Source: Clytia hemisphaerica
Lineage: Eukaryota > Cnidaria > Hydrozoa > Leptothecata > Clytiidae
Assembly: GCA_902728285.1 (NCBI GenBank)
Contig: CACVBU010000878.1
Span: forward strand, 1,613,786 to 1,677,785
Direction: 5' to 3'
Length of the DNA stretch: 64,000 bases
Under the pieces are notes generated by a model. That model had not been told where the DNA came from. It did not search any database and saw only the letters and a program-made list of their open reading frames with translations. Shown here piece after piece: positions 10,839-21,929 of this stretch. Position 1 is the stretch's first letter. Each line of letters begins with the position of its first letter. Both the position numbers and the translations under genes were made by a program.

Positions 10839-10994
10839 GTTTTCTAATTCGACAGCCTACTATTCGATATTCTTTATTGTTCGATAATTTTGAAAGTCAC
10901 CGTTAACAAGAAACTCTCATGAGCGACGCTCTACTATTCGATGCACTCCCTTATTCGATAAAAATACATAATCCCCTTAAAAATCGAATTAGAA
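10839..10994 (+). mobile_element. ATTCGA-motif TIR element, copy 1 (3' of Wnt)
   Basis: Ends TTCTAATTCGA and TCGAATTAGAA are inverted. The interior has repeated TATTCGAT motifs and AACAAGAAACTCTCATGAGC. An inverted copy lies at 13612-13734, so the pair brackets the recognised Wnt exons. Confidence 0.7.
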
Positions 10995-11025
10995 GGTGTG
11001 TCAACTGCAGCTTAGGCAAGCTATA

Positions 11026-11122
11026 GCCTAGCTGGCACACAACGTTGTTTCGACGTTTATCTAATGTTCATGGCGTCCATGTAACGTCAGATGAATGTTG
11101 AAACAACATTGTGTGCAAGCTA
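11026..11122. mobile_element. F2 foldback just 3' of the Wnt stop
   Basis: CCTAGCTGGCACACAACGTT at the left, an inverted arm GTTGAAACAACATTGTGTGC at the right, and a CGTCCATGTAACGTCAGATG centre. It lies 150 bp past the Wnt stop, so probably in the 3' UTR or just beyond. Confidence 0.85.
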
Positions 11123-11271
11123 TAAGGCTCTGACTTACGCAAAGCGGATCAGTTGATTCAGATTGTTTTTTTAAGTCTTCCAGTGTTTCCAGGGTTACCA
11201 TAGAACTGCGGATCTCCTCCCTTTTTCTACTCCTCATTCTTTTATCTTTCAACCAATGAAATCCCTTCTCT

Positions 11272-11769
11272 TCAGGATGACGGTAAATAACATTTAGTAA
11301 CCAATCGACGTTCAATACAAGTATCACACGTGACCTTGCAGCACCAATGGAATTTACAATTACATTTCGTATTGATATGTTTCTTCACTACCGAATGTTT
11401 TCTATATCCACATTTACTGCATAATTTATTACAACTATTGTCTTGTGTGTGGTCACATTCCCGGTTTAAAGTACCAGGTAACCCTAATAACGGATTAGGT
11501 TTACAATAACTCGGAGAGTCAGTAATATAGATTAGTTTTGTATCATTGACAAGGTTACGTGCAGGTCTGCTACGGTTTGGATTTTTAGTTGGGAAAAATG
11601 GTTTTTCAATTTCAGTTGGTTTGATTTTAACAGCTTTATTGTAGAGTTGTTTTAATTGTTGTGCTGGTACTTTTAAAGATGGTGGAGTAGCTTCCCAACA
11701 TACAGTTGCAGTACAGTGACCAGATACTCCACTGCATCGACATTCCCTTGGCATTAATTGTCGATAGAC
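11272..11769 (-). CDS. Wnt: Wnt terminal exon: acylation site and Cys-rich C-terminal domain
   Basis: Acceptor TTTCTAG before 11769; encodes VYRQLMPRECRCSGVSGHC through CKFHWCC and ends KCYLPSS then TGA. Carries 16 of the 22 cysteines. The stop closely follows the final conserved cysteine, as usual in Wnts. Confidence 0.95.
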   Translation of the reverse strand, partial: VYRQLMPRECRCSGVSGHCTATVCWEATPPSLKVPAQQLKQLYNKAVKIKPTEIEKPFFPTKNPNRSRPARNLVNDTKLIYITDSPSYCKPNPLLGLPGTLNRECDHTQDNSCNKLCSKCGYRKHSVVKKHINTKCNCKFHWCCKVTCDTCIERRLVTKCYLPSS

Positions 11770-13032
11770 CTAGAAAGATAGAAAAAAATAAACTTTAATT
11801 ACAAATAGACAAGTGTTTCGTTCTTCCCGGGGCTCAACAGTGCAGCCCGGTTCTGTAAGCATAGACACATTTAAACTGCCACCCTAATCTCCTGAGTGAA
11901 TATACAGATATACAGTTGGACAGAAATTCTCATTTCGTCACATAAATATGAATAGTGATTGGAAAAACACATGATTGAATCTCCGAAAAATCAAATTTCT
12001 ACATTTATTGCAATTGACAGCCCGCCCACCAGTTCTCAGTCATTTAAACGACAAAAAAATATCAGCTTACCTGAAGTCCGCTTGCAGCATTTTTCCAGTT
12101 GAACGCTTTACGGACAGGATCTGAAACTTTCTTGAAATCCATTTGCTTTAGAATACGTCGGGCACGTTTTGTACCGTGATCAATAATACTTTGGCACATC
12201 ACAACTGGCGCGCCGAGGCCGTTCTTTGGCTTCTTGCTTTTACATTGACAGTTCCGGTCTTTACCTTGTTGACATGCTCGGATGACGTAATGGGTTACTC
12301 CAGCAGCTACAATGGAGTAGATATACGATGCTTCTTTGGTAGCTGAAAGTAGAAACAAAAAAAATGAAGAACAAACTCATATATAGTCCCTTAGCACTTT
12401 TCTTATCATTTTGGTAGCGGTCACAATTGTATCATGTCCATCAGTAAGTAAGAAAGTAGCCCTGGGTATGAGTTTGATTGAATGAGTTTGATTGAAAAAT
12501 AATTCTAAATCATCAATCCTCCTGATTGCAATCCTTATTATTGGTAAAAATGATATTCCAAAGCTGACGTCCCCTTTAAAGTCTGTAGTTAAACACATTT
12601 TCAAATTCGCCACATATCGATTGCTGCTTTTTGAAAATCTCTTTATGAATTTTTCTGAGTGTTTTTAAGCATGAGACATTTGACCGGGTGAAGTGACTCA
12701 GTTGTCATACAACATTGTTTCAACGTTCATTCAACGTTATATGGACGTTGTGAATGTGAGATAGACGTTGAAACAACGTCGTGTGCCGGCTAAAAGGTTG
12801 ATCACATATTTGGTATGAAGAAGTTTTTTTGTCAAATTTAGTTATGTTAGACTATTAACTTACCATGTTCATATATATCAGTAAATGAGATAGGGTGCTT
12901 AGCATTCTTAACTGCTTGAGGTTTAGGACAATTCCATGGTTCATATTTGAAGTTTTGTTGACAAAATTCATACGATTCTGCATATCCGTGTAAAACTGCA
13001 TCGTTTTCCAGTTTAGAGAGTTTCTTCAAGTT
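11272..13032 (-). CDS. Wnt: divergent Wnt ligand, spliced, N-terminus not found
   Basis: Three exons join in frame: 13032-12864, 12342-12071 and 11769-11272, with GT/AG introns of 521 bp (phase 1) and 301 bp (phase 0). They give 312 residues. Wnt hallmarks in order: CQQNFKYEPWNC (residues 24-35), TKEASYIYSIVAAGVTHYV (from 58), CRCSGVSGHC (157-166) with Ser163 at the site palmitoleoylated in Wnts, SPSYCKPN, and CNCKFHWCCKVTCDTC near the end, then a TGA stop. There are 22 cysteines. Wnts are secreted lipid-modified ligands for Frizzled/LRP receptors; that role is inferred. Odd points: the usual W-G-G-C block before the helical core is absent (GAPVVMC instead), CHG is CSG, and the CCGRGY motif is CSKCGYRK. 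About 40-60 N-terminal residues with the signal peptide are missing; a possible upstream exon is at 13409-13448. Wnt family: certain; subfamily: not assignable. Confidence 0.93.
12071..12342 (-). CDS. Wnt: Wnt exon: TKEASYIYSIVAAG and core helices
   Basis: Acceptor CTACTTTCAG just before 12342, donor GTAAGC after 12071. 272 bp; its first two bases complete an Ala codon with the preceding exon. Encodes the conserved T-K-E-A helix, RACQQGKDRNCQCK and FNWKNAASGLQ. The W-G-G-C block is replaced by GLGAPVVMC. Confidence 0.92.
12699..12792. mobile_element. F2 foldback in a Wnt intron
   Basis: CAGTTGTCATACAACATTG and TTGAAACAACGTCGTGTGCC arms with an AACGTTATATGGACGTTG centre. It lies within the 521-bp intron between the first two certain Wnt exons. 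Confidence 0.85.
12864..13032 (-). CDS. Wnt: Wnt exon (first certain): ECQxxF/WNC region
   Basis: Acceptor TTTTCCAG at 13033-13040, donor GTAAGT at 12863-12858. 169 bp, opening AAC-TTG-AAG, so this is an internal exon and not a start. Encodes KLENDAVLHGYAESYEFC and then QQNFKYEPWNC. Ends in phase 1. Confidence 0.9.
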
Positions 13033-13408
13033 CTGGAAAAGAAAAATTGAAGAATGAAGAACATATGTTGAAACGGCGAGACTTCAAGAAGGCCTGTTTA
13101 GTTCTTATTGTTGAGTTTTAGGGCACTATTGTTTATCATCATTTTTAGTACGCGTTTGCAAAATTTTCAACCTCTGAATGGAATTCAACGTTTTTGGTGA
13201 TACGGTATTGCCTTTTCCTCTATCCGGTAATACGGTATTCGAGGAAACAATTGCTGATTTTTTCTCGGTATTGCATGCAGACCACTTAAACCATCTCAAT
13301 ATTGGTCAATGATGCTTTTATATTCTGTTTAAAGAAAGATATTGATTGCAAATCAATAAATGATTGGTGCAAAATGATGTAATGAATGAATGACGTCACA
13401 CTACTTAC

Positions 13409-13448
13409 CAGGCCTCCTTTCTTTTTGATCTTCTTCTCGCGTTGCTGC
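13409..13448 (-). CDS. candidate 40-bp upstream Wnt exon
   Basis: A TTTTTAAG acceptor and a perfect GTAAGT donor enclose 40 bp that read in frame into the next exon (13 codons, QQREKKIKKKGGL, plus one base). The splice sites are good, but the peptide is basic and lacks the cysteine expected here, so it may be a chance pair. No signal-peptide exon was found further upstream. Confidence 0.4.
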
Positions 13449-13611
13449 CTTAAAAATTAATAAAATGATAATTATTTAATGGTTTGATTATTATACAAAA
13501 GTTTCTACATTTGCTACTGGGACTTTCATGGCATGTTTTGTACGAGACACTTTTTCAGGCAACTATGTAAACAATTGATGTTGATTTAATTTCTCCAAGA
13601 TGAATCGTGTA

Positions 13612-13734
13612 CCTTCATCGAATACGAGAGCGTATCGATTAGTAGAGCGTCGTTAAGAATAGTTTCTTGTTAAGAGTAACTTTCAATATTATCGAATAAT
13701 GTAGTTTGCATAGAAGAACGTCGAATTAGAGGAA
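13612..13734 (-). mobile_element. ATTCGA-motif TIR element, copy 2 (5' of Wnt)
   Basis: In reverse complement it follows the 10839-10994 element: CTAATTCGACG, ATTATTCGATAAT, AACAAGAAACT, CGACGCTCTACTA. Together the two copies form a large inverted repeat around the known Wnt exons. Confidence 0.7.
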
Positions 13735-14175
13735 CATCAATTTGAAGAAGGCAATTTTAAGCAAATTTAGTAAAAACAAAGGTAACTTTGATAGAAAATT
13801 CCAAAAAATCCGATAATATATATCCATTGCAAAACAAACAAAGGTGCGATTGTTGCCAATCAAAATATCAACGGAAGATATTAAAGTATCATTAAAATGT
13901 TCTTTCAGGGCGGAATTGAAAAAAAACTAAAAGAATCCACCATTGCAATATGTACACGTTTCAAAATGAATGAGTCCGCAAAAATTAAAAATCATAATCG
14001 CTAATTAAATGCGAATTTAATGGCTTCCCGCGGCTTCCCGCTCAATAGGTGTTTTCTTGGTTTCCCTCTTAATCCTGTAAAATATGCCATTAAGGGTCAT
14101 TAAGGGTAAGCTATTGATTTCTTTGTATGAATTTTCTATATTAGGTTTTCTGAAATAAAAAAACAGACCAATTCA
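13735..14175. other. no recognised feature; possible further 5' Wnt region
   Basis: AT-rich. No signal-peptide-like exon was recognised. Two CGGCTTCCCGC-like phrases lie at about 14028-14040. Confidence 0.3.
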
Positions 14176-14427
14176 TATACGTTTTTTTATAAGAATATCT
14201 GAAATTTTTGAAGCCTTCAGATGTTCTTAACTTTTTGAGTTTTGAGCCTAAAAATGTTCTTAACATGTTCTTATTTTCCCTATTTTGTGAGTATATTTGT
14301 CCATTTTCCTAAGACATTGGGTGTTTTAGAGTCCCAAAAGCCTTGGAATATTCTTAACTTGTTCTTAACATTTTGGCCATCGAAGCCTTATGTTCTTATA
14401 TAGTTTGTTCTTATAAAAAAACGTATA
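14176..14427 (+). mobile_element. F1 (TATAAGAAC TIR) element
   Basis: Starts ACGTTTTTTTATAAGAA and ends TTCTTATAAAAAAACGT. Interior carries repeated GTTCTTAAC motifs and the diagnostic CCTTATGTTCTTATATAG. Abuts an F2 copy at 14429. Confidence 0.9.
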
Positions 14428-14428
14428 T

Positions 14429-14521
14429 CCAAGCTGATGCACAACGTTGTTTCAACGTTCGACTAACATAAAGAATGAACGTTAGATAGATGTTTGTTTT
14501 AGCGCTTTGCGTGCGTCGGCT
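14429..14521. mobile_element. F2 foldback, abutting F1
   Basis: AAGCTGATGCACAACGTTG and a mutated right arm ending GCGTGCGTCGGC. Only about 1-2 bp separate it from the F1 end. Confidence 0.75.
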
Positions 14522-14712
14522 AGAGTTCGATTCCGTGTCAAAAAATCATGTATAACCAAAGATGAAACTAACTTTTTGGAATTATTCATAGGCATGACGT
14601 CATAAATTCATAATTCTATTTTCGAATCAGATATGAGCGGTACCTATTACTCTTTTGACGTCACACTTAGCTTTCGACCACGGGGTGCCAACAAATGAAA
14701 TAAGAATTGTCC

Positions 14713-14891
14713 TTTTATGTCGCAATACTTGAACATGATTATCACATATTATCCTTAATGATTGAGGAAAATGGTTTTAAAGATGTACATAAAACATTAC
14801 TGTTTTTAGTACGTTTTGTGTATATTACTAAATCCATAATCCTAAAAAATATAGATAAATATGTGAAAGTCATGTTGAAGTATCGCGGTAT
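14713..14891. mobile_element. 178-bp foldback element
   Basis: The left arm GTCGCAATACTTGAACATGA pairs with the right end GTCATGTTGAAGTATCGCGG (a few mismatches), and both continue into CACATATT-like sequence. The 62-codon frame here is a by-product. Confidence 0.7.
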
Positions 14892-15221
14892 TTAAAAAAA
14901 AAGGAAAATTACGTCGCTTATTTTCTTTCTAAGTTTCAAACTAAAGTTTAAGGTATCTTCAACTTCTTCCCGTGTATTCGAGGCTTTATTTTACGTTAAT
15001 GATGGACGCTAAAGATTACTCTAGTGTAGTTTAGTGTGAGTTCACCCTCTTTGGGGATTATTTGGCGTTTTCAGTAAACATCAAATCACCCATAATACAC
15101 AGGGAACGAGGCTGAGAAACCTTCGCCCTATTTACGAAATAAATTTAAAGAGTGGTTCAGAGAAACGTGTTTTCAGCAAAAGGGCTGAACATATGTTCGG
15201 GGTATTTTAGGCCATACATTC
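14892..15221. other. no recognised feature
   Basis: Unremarkable AT-rich spacer. Confidence 0.4.
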
Positions 15222-15398
15222 TTTCGACCGTAGTCGAGCGGTCAGGCACGTGCCACTTTATTATTTAATTTACCACCAATCCTTTTTTTTACACTTTTTT
15301 CTATTGTCTTCAAGTGCGGAAAAAAAGACTAGGACGGTTTTAAAATGGTAAAACTAACAAAAAATTGGCCGTGTGGCAATTGGCGGCTACGGTCGAAA
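15222..15398. mobile_element. 177-bp TIR element (TTTCGACCGTAG)
   Basis: TTTCGACCGTAGTCGAGCGG at the left and GGCGGCTACGGTCGAAA at the right are inverted, and both lead into GTGCCA/TGGCAA. The CGAGCGG stretch looks like a tRNA box A but no box B follows. Confidence 0.7.
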
Positions 15399-15728
15399 AG
15401 CTGTATTACCGCCATTGATTTACTTATAATTCACTAATCAAGGAGTTGTATTATTTAAATGATCTAAAAAAGTCATCAAACGTTACTATAAAAAAAAAGC
15501 ATTAAGGTAAAACGAAAAAAAAAACCGAACTTCTAAAAGCCGTCATTCGTTAAGAGATTATAACATCACGGTGACTTCCTTTAGTACTCAGTTTAAGCAT
15601 CCAATTTCTAGCGATTCTCTCACCTTTAAAGCTGGGATAAGGAACTATTATAATCAGCATGTGGTGTTCTCTACGACTTTTTTTTGTGTTACCGACCGAC
15701 CGGTTTTTTACATTCCGCAAAGCTTTTT

Positions 15729-15964
15729 ACACTATTTTTTATAAGAACATCCAACATTTTTGGAGCCTTCGGATGTTCTTAACTTTTTTGGGATCAAGTC
15801 TAAAAATATTATTATTTTCACCATTTTGTTAGCACTTTTTGTCCATTTTCCTAAGAAATCGTGTGTTCTAGAGTCCCCAAAGCCTTAAATGTTCTTAACT
15901 TGTTCTTAATATTTTTGCCATTGAAGCCTTATGTTCTTACAGTTTGCTCTTATAAAAAACGCGT
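15729..15964 (+). mobile_element. F1 element
   Basis: TACACTATTTTTTATAAGAA start, GCTCTTATAAAAAACGCGTA end; TA at both outer edges. Confidence 0.88.
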
Positions 15965-16189
15965 AAAAAAAATTCTAGCGGTCACATCTTTAATTCGTTT
16001 TACATCATCTTTTAAATATACAATAATATAATACATTATAAAAAGGTATTATATGTTTTTAATTACCCTTTTTATATATAGGTAATTAAATAAAATACCC
16101 TATTTTTTGTATTTATTAAAAGCAGGCGGAAGCTTGAGATGTACACTATAAAGAAGCGACAAGCGAAAGAAAACATAATTTACACATTT

Positions 16190-16436
16190 CTTTATAAGAA
16201 CAAACTATATAAGAACATAAAGCTTTGATGACCAAAATGTTAAGAACAAGTTAAGAATACTTTAAAGCTTCGCGGACTCTAAAACAGCCAATTTCTTAGG
16301 AAAATAGGTAAAAATGATCACAAAATGGTAGAATTAAGAACATGTTAAGAACATTTTTAGGCTTAAAACCCGAAAAGTTAAGAACATCCGAGAGGCTTCA
16401 AAAATTTTGGATGTTCTTATAAAAAAACGTGTATAA
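16190..16436 (-). mobile_element. F1 element, reverse
   Basis: TACACATTTCTTTATAAGAA start, TTCTTATAAAAAAACGTGTA end, with AACATAAAGCTTTGATGACC inside. TA at both edges. Confidence 0.9.
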
Positions 16437-17980
16437 GATAGCGATGACTTCAAAAGGTTGAAAAGAAAGACGACCTGCAGTAATAAGCGCTTTAGCCTCT
16501 ACACGAGTTCTTGATACGAAGCGATGAAAGAAAAACGTTTTAGAGAAATGCGCCAAACAAACGAAAAACGGAAACTGGCGGGAGAGAATCTTCGCGCGGG
16601 CAGTATGAATATACACGCAGACGTATATAATGAGATTTCAATAATCGTCCACGCATCATAAGCTCTTTGGATAGTGCATAACTATATCACTATTATTTTA
16701 AGTGCTGATTATAGGTACAAGCCTGTAAAGGCAATCTTCCAAAGGCCATTTGAGCTCAGGGATATAGATAGGTATTTCAGTATAGATAGCCTTATAATGA
16801 ACACATACTGTAGACTATGCTCTTGAAAAAACAGCTCATCATATATATTTGATGATTGGCTAATAGAGGACGGACGCGGACACCCATTTGATTCTCAAGG
16901 GTTTCTTTCTTAACACCATTTTTACACTTTATCAAAATTTATTAATTTGAAAAATGCTGTCTTCATTGCTATATCAAAAAGACACAAAAAGAAAGTTATA
17001 AAAACCTATTGACTTTCTATTGTCTTCTTTAGATATAATAACCGAACATTTAAAAGAGATTAAAATCCTTAAAACGTTTCGACATTTGACGCCGTTACCA
17101 GGCGTTTAACCGCCTGGAAAAAAATCAAACGGGAGACCGCGCAGTAATATGACGACATACTCAATTGTTTGACCATTATAAACTTTTATAATATACCCGC
17201 CAAAAACACGTATAGAAGCTTAAAAATAGCCTACCCAAAGTTAACTCATTTTTCTGTAATAGAAATTAAGTTTCTATTTAATGTTTTGTCATCAAAATTG
17301 GTTTTTAAAAAGCCGCTGACTATAAGCGGTAACTTCTCACTTGTCAGCAAAGTTTACTTTTTCTATCGAAGTTTTAAAGAAATACCTTTTTTTGCTCACA
17401 AATGTTGATAGCGGATCAATGCTGGTCAATTAGCCTTAATACAGAGGAGACGTACCGACATTGATCTTAATAAAACGGTAACTGTTCAGAAAGCTAGTAA
17501 ACCAATAATTAAAAGTCTTTGACCTGATAAAGATGTCTATCATCCGCTGCAAAGACGAATTAATTAATTGAAAAATTCTAAAAAGAAGGTTTTGAGGTTG
17601 AGCGGTGTTATAGCCCTTAGAAATAACTAGAGCGATAGAATAAAGTGACATTTTTGGTTTATTATATACCTGAAAAAGTGTTAGATCTCAAGCAACCCGG
17701 CGGGGGTTATCCATAAATGGAGTTTATGACCCTAAATTAGTCCCTTGATTTACACCGCTTTTCTAAACTAGTACCAAATCGTAACGTTAGAAAAACGTTT
17801 AAAAGATGTTACCAACACGGAAGCTGTCCTCATGTAGTGATAAAAACAAACCCTACCTATCAAACATAGATAAGAAGGATCTAATTAGAGGGAAAATGCC
17901 GAAATACTGTAAAAAAAGACAGCTCAAGAGCATCATAATAAAAACATCAAAAATCAACCGTCTTCTTTGGATTCTCAATA
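16437..17980. other. no gene recognised
   Basis: Several frames of 60-80 codons with no domain-like content. AT-rich; no tRNA, no obvious tandem or inverted repeat. Confidence 0.4.
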
Positions 17981-18063
17981 TTGATGTTGTTTTAACGTTC
18001 AAGTAACGTTAATTGGACGTTATGAATGTTAAACGAACGTTGTTTTGACGTTGTGTGCCGGCT
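17981..18063. mobile_element. F2 foldback, left end lost
   Basis: GTTGTTTTAACGTTCAAGTA, GGACGTTATGAATGTTAAAC and the right arm TTGTGTGCCGGCTG are present. The CCCAGCTGGCACAC left end is missing. Confidence 0.8.
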
Positions 18064-18251
18064 GATTTACCCTCAATCTTTATGTTCTTTGAAGGTCTAC
18101 TAATTCAGTTAAATTTGATTAAGTTATTATTTCAGCTGGATAGCTTGCTGCTGCTTTATTAGCCTGTACATATCACTTTCCTTTATGCGGTGTAACAACA
18201 AAGTCAAGTACTGGCTACAAACATATCAAAATAGAAAGACCCCTTTTATCA

Positions 18252-18483
18252 ATACACTTTTTTTATAAGAACAAACTATATAAGAACATAAGGTTTCTAT
18301 GGCAAAAGTATTAAGAACAAGTTAAGAACATCTTAAGGCTTTGCTGACTCTAAAACATCCAATTTCTTAGGGAAATGGACAAAAATACTCAAAAAAAAAT
18401 GGCTAAAATAAGAACATTTTAGGCTTAAAACTCAAAAATATCCGAAGGATTAAAAAATTTTGGATGTTCTTATAAAACACGTA
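18252..18483 (-). mobile_element. F1 element, reverse
   Basis: ACACTTTTTTTATAAGAACA at the left and GATGTTCTTATAAAACACGT at the right. Confidence 0.9.
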
Positions 18484-19452
18484 TCTTCCATAATATTCCA
18501 TATACAAAGGACATTTGAGGTATTCGCGGTGATCTGCATTCTATCAATACTTAACCGTGAAAATGTGAAGTTTCTCAATAGATTGCAACTTTTCACTGCG
18601 AGTTCACCTAGAAAATCGTCATGACTTTTTGGTGACTGATTTGAAAAATAAAATTTTCTAGTGACTTAATTTCAGGGGAAAGAGAACCTTCAAATTAACC
18701 GTACCTCCAAATTGTCGGTAGAATTCAAAGAACGGACTAATCTGTCTCATAATCTCATAAAAACAAACATAAACTTCCTTGAAAATCCTTATCAAAAACA
18801 TTTTAGCCTGTATTACTTCACTTTCTGATACCACGTTGAATTATACAAGGGCTAAAGATGATCTGTTTTGAAATAGTATTACTATATAGTGTGAAAGGCA
18901 CTTCAGTGATTTCAGTTCGGTCGCTGTTTGATGTGTGTCTAACGCTACTTCAGAATTTTTCTTTAGCAAATACACTTAGAGTAGTAACTCTCTTGATAAC
19001 ACTTCGAATAAGAGGTTTTTGGGACCTTATTAATAACAAGTGGTTTTTTTGAATGGATTATAATAGCCTCCAAGTGTTGGTTTCCTTAAGTATAAGGTCC
19101 TGCAATTACACACAAGTCAACAAATCACTCTTTTCAACTTGGGAGATGCAGTAATATTTCAAATATAAGATTTTTCGTATTCAGAGTATAACTTGCATCA
19201 CATTTTTATTTTACTGATGGACGTCAACACAATCCGATTGTAAGCGCTATCAGAATCATAATACTGTAAAGCAAACTGCAACTCGGTAACTTAATGCTTC
19301 TCAAATTTGGAAGTCTCTTTATCCTGACACGTTATAGAACTTGGAGAATCGAATCATAGAAAGAAGATTAAACTTAGACCTTAACCTAAAGCTTATCCTA
19401 AAAGAATTTTGCAGTTTCTTTGCACTTTATCTGCAAAGATGAGATCCTAGTC
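18484..19452. other. no recognised feature
   Basis: No credible coding sequence or repeat. Confidence 0.4.
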
Positions 19453-19591
19453 CAGTGGCGTAGACAGGAGGGGCGCAAATTTGTGATCTTTATGACACTT
19501 TAATAATCTATTCATAATATAAAAGCTAATTACTGTGTCATAAAATTCTGCTTTCCTACACAAATTTTGCGCCCCCGTGTCTACGCTACTG
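19453..19591. mobile_element. 139-bp TIR element with CAGTGGCGTAG ends
   Basis: CAGTGGCGTAGACAGGAGGG at the left and CCGTGTCTACGCTACTG at the right are inverted, followed inward by GCGCAAATTTGTG and CACAAATTTTGCGC, about 34 bp of TIR. CAGTGGCGTAG-type ends are typical of many animal hAT-like elements. CTAGT flanks both sides (with one extra C on the left), a possible target duplication. Confidence 0.8.
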
Positions 19592-19667
19592 CTAGTATAA
19601 AAAAGAGTTACTTTTCCGCAACTTTGAGGGTGCGCCCGCTTATCACAGACTACGGTACGGTACACAA

Positions 19668-19734
19668 CCCAGGTGACACACAACGTTGTGTCAACGTTCA
19701 TCTAACGTTAAAACAACGTTGTGTGCCAGCTGGG
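19668..19734. mobile_element. F2 foldback, short (67 bp)
   Basis: CCCAGGTGACACACAACGTT and AACGTTGTGTGCCAGCTGGG arms are complete, but the usual GACGTTATGAA centre is deleted, leaving the arms plus a few bases. Confidence 0.88.
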
Positions 19735-21360
19735 AATATATCATAAATGATGATCAGAGCCTTCATGTTTTGTATGAATGAGTGACATACAGTAGTGAAG
19801 TGAAAAGAGAAAAATAATAAATTTGGATGATAAAACCATAAGCTTCCCTTATCCCCTATTAACATCTACTCGCTGATCTATGTGTGAAAAATAATGTCAT
19901 TTTGTTTGATTTACAATATTTCTAATTTTAAGTATATGCTGCCGTATAAGCTTTCTTTCAAATTCGCCCAAATTACAAAAAGATACAATTTTCAGAGGTA
20001 GGTATACTAAGAGTATGTAAAATCATTATTTTGAGTCCATGACCTGAAACCTGATTTAGACAAAAAAGTAGCGATAGATTTGTACAGTACTACGAATGGA
20101 ATGGATACTCTTTTAGTGTTCTTATAAAAGATTCTTTGAAAAAAACTTACACATTAGCCTTTACTTATTAGCATGCTGACTCAAATCTGTAAAAAATCTC
20201 TTCTTGCTAAACTAATGAAATATAGGGTGTCAAACACTATACCTCTTTAGAACTTCCTTAACTTCCTCGAGAAGTAAAAATAATACGTACTTCCACGTCA
20301 AAAAGAAATTCAGGCAGTTTGAGTGATAAATGTGGTCTATTGTCTGATATAGCTAGACCTTTTTTCGTTTTTTTTCATGTGGGTACAACTGATGAAGAAA
20401 GCTTTTTTGAAATCATTGAAATCAACAATATATCTAGTGATTCTTTGCGTCATCAAATTTGACACAAAATAATATTTATAGTAATCGGATGTAGTAGGAA
20501 CTAGCCAATTAGCACTTTATTAGACTGAAGTAGTGTTAGTTTAAACATATCAACATTCATATATTTCCGCCCATAAAACTGAGACATCAATCCTTTTAAG
20601 TCGATAGTTTCATTAATATATCTTTTAGAACTTTATTGTAGTTTCTTTGCATTGTATATTGCCTAAATTAGTTGTTTTGTTTGAAATTCAAGAGTACAAA
20701 TTTCTGAAAGTTTCGACAAAATAAAGAATCTAAAGACGTTGTTTTTATATGTTGACTTTGCATGATTTAGATGTGTTTAAAATCGTTTGTTGTAAGTAAA
20801 GGTAAAATTGGTTACAAAACAGCGAATGATTTTACGCCTCCGTGAATCTTTAAAAACATTAATTTCAAATACTAAAATAACTTATCCTTCCTTTGAATAA
20901 ACTTTCAAATATCAATTTAATGAATAAATTTTGTTGAAAACGCCTTTGACTTTTCAGAAGTGGCAAGGTAATTACTTTACGTCGACTACTCTGTTAAATT
21001 AAACTTAATCAAATTCAAGCTACAGAGCAAATACCGCTCTTTGATAGCCTTTGAAGAATTACGCTGGCTTTTTGTTGTTGTGGTGCGCGAGTTACGGCAA
21101 AAGAATTCAAGTTAAGAAAAAAAAATTGATGCAAATAAATTATTAAATGACCGCAAAATTGTCCTCATTAAAAACAACAGATGCGCTCTTTTACGCTAAA
21201 AATTCTTTTCAAAAGGCTTTGTTTTACGATGATAGATTATCGATCTTTACTTGATATAGACAAGAATATAACAGAGGCAAACTGAATACCAAGATGCCTA
21301 AAAAAAATGCCGACAAAATTAACAAATTATTAAATATCTTTTAAAACCCTATGATGCATT
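19735..21360. other. no gene or repeat recognised
   Basis: About 1.6 kb of AT-rich DNA with no frame above 60 codons and no recognisable repeat, the longest clean stretch in this half of the window. Confidence 0.45.
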
Positions 21361-21600
21361 ACGCGTTTTTTATAAGAACAAACTATATTCGAACATACGG
21401 CTTCGATGGCAAAAATGTTAAGGACAAGTTAAGAACACTTCAAGGCTTCATGGGCTCTAAAAAAATCAATTTCTTAAGAAATTACACAAAAATGCTCACA
21501 AAATAGTGAAATTAAGAATATTTTTAGGCTTAAAACTTAAAAAGTTAGGATATCCAATGGCTTCAAAAATATTGGATGTTCATATAAAAAAACGTGTAAT
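21361..21600 (-). mobile_element. F1 element, reverse
   Basis: ACGCGTTTTTTATAAGAACA at the left, TATAAAAAAACGTGTAAT at the right. Confidence 0.9.
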
Positions 21601-21929
21601 TAGCTTCTAAATAATAGTGATATGGGCTTCATCGGTCAAAATATTGGAATAATAATATACGGATTAAAAAAAAGACAAGCCGCCATTACAATATATAGTA
21701 CAAACAAGAAAACCGCAAAAAAAAACGTAGACAAGATCAATATCTTAAATTTCGCGAAAAAAGTAACAACAAAATCATCCTTATCTTTTCACTGATTAGC
21801 AAAGAACGCTATGAATTTTGACCAGTTAAATTGACGGCCGTTTAAAACAGTTATCGTCAATCATACTTGAAAAAAGATCAAAGCTTGCCGCTTTATTAGT
21901 CTTATGAGAAAACAACATTTGATCAATCA

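Noticed and set aside
12377..12613. 78-codon minus-strand frame between Wnt exons
   Set aside because: It lies wholly in the intron between clean GT/AG exons and has no Wnt similarity; the flanking exons join in frame without it.
15222..15260. tRNA box A-like GTAGTCGAGCGG
   Set aside because: No box B at tRNA distance; the sequence is the terminal repeat of a 177-bp TIR element.
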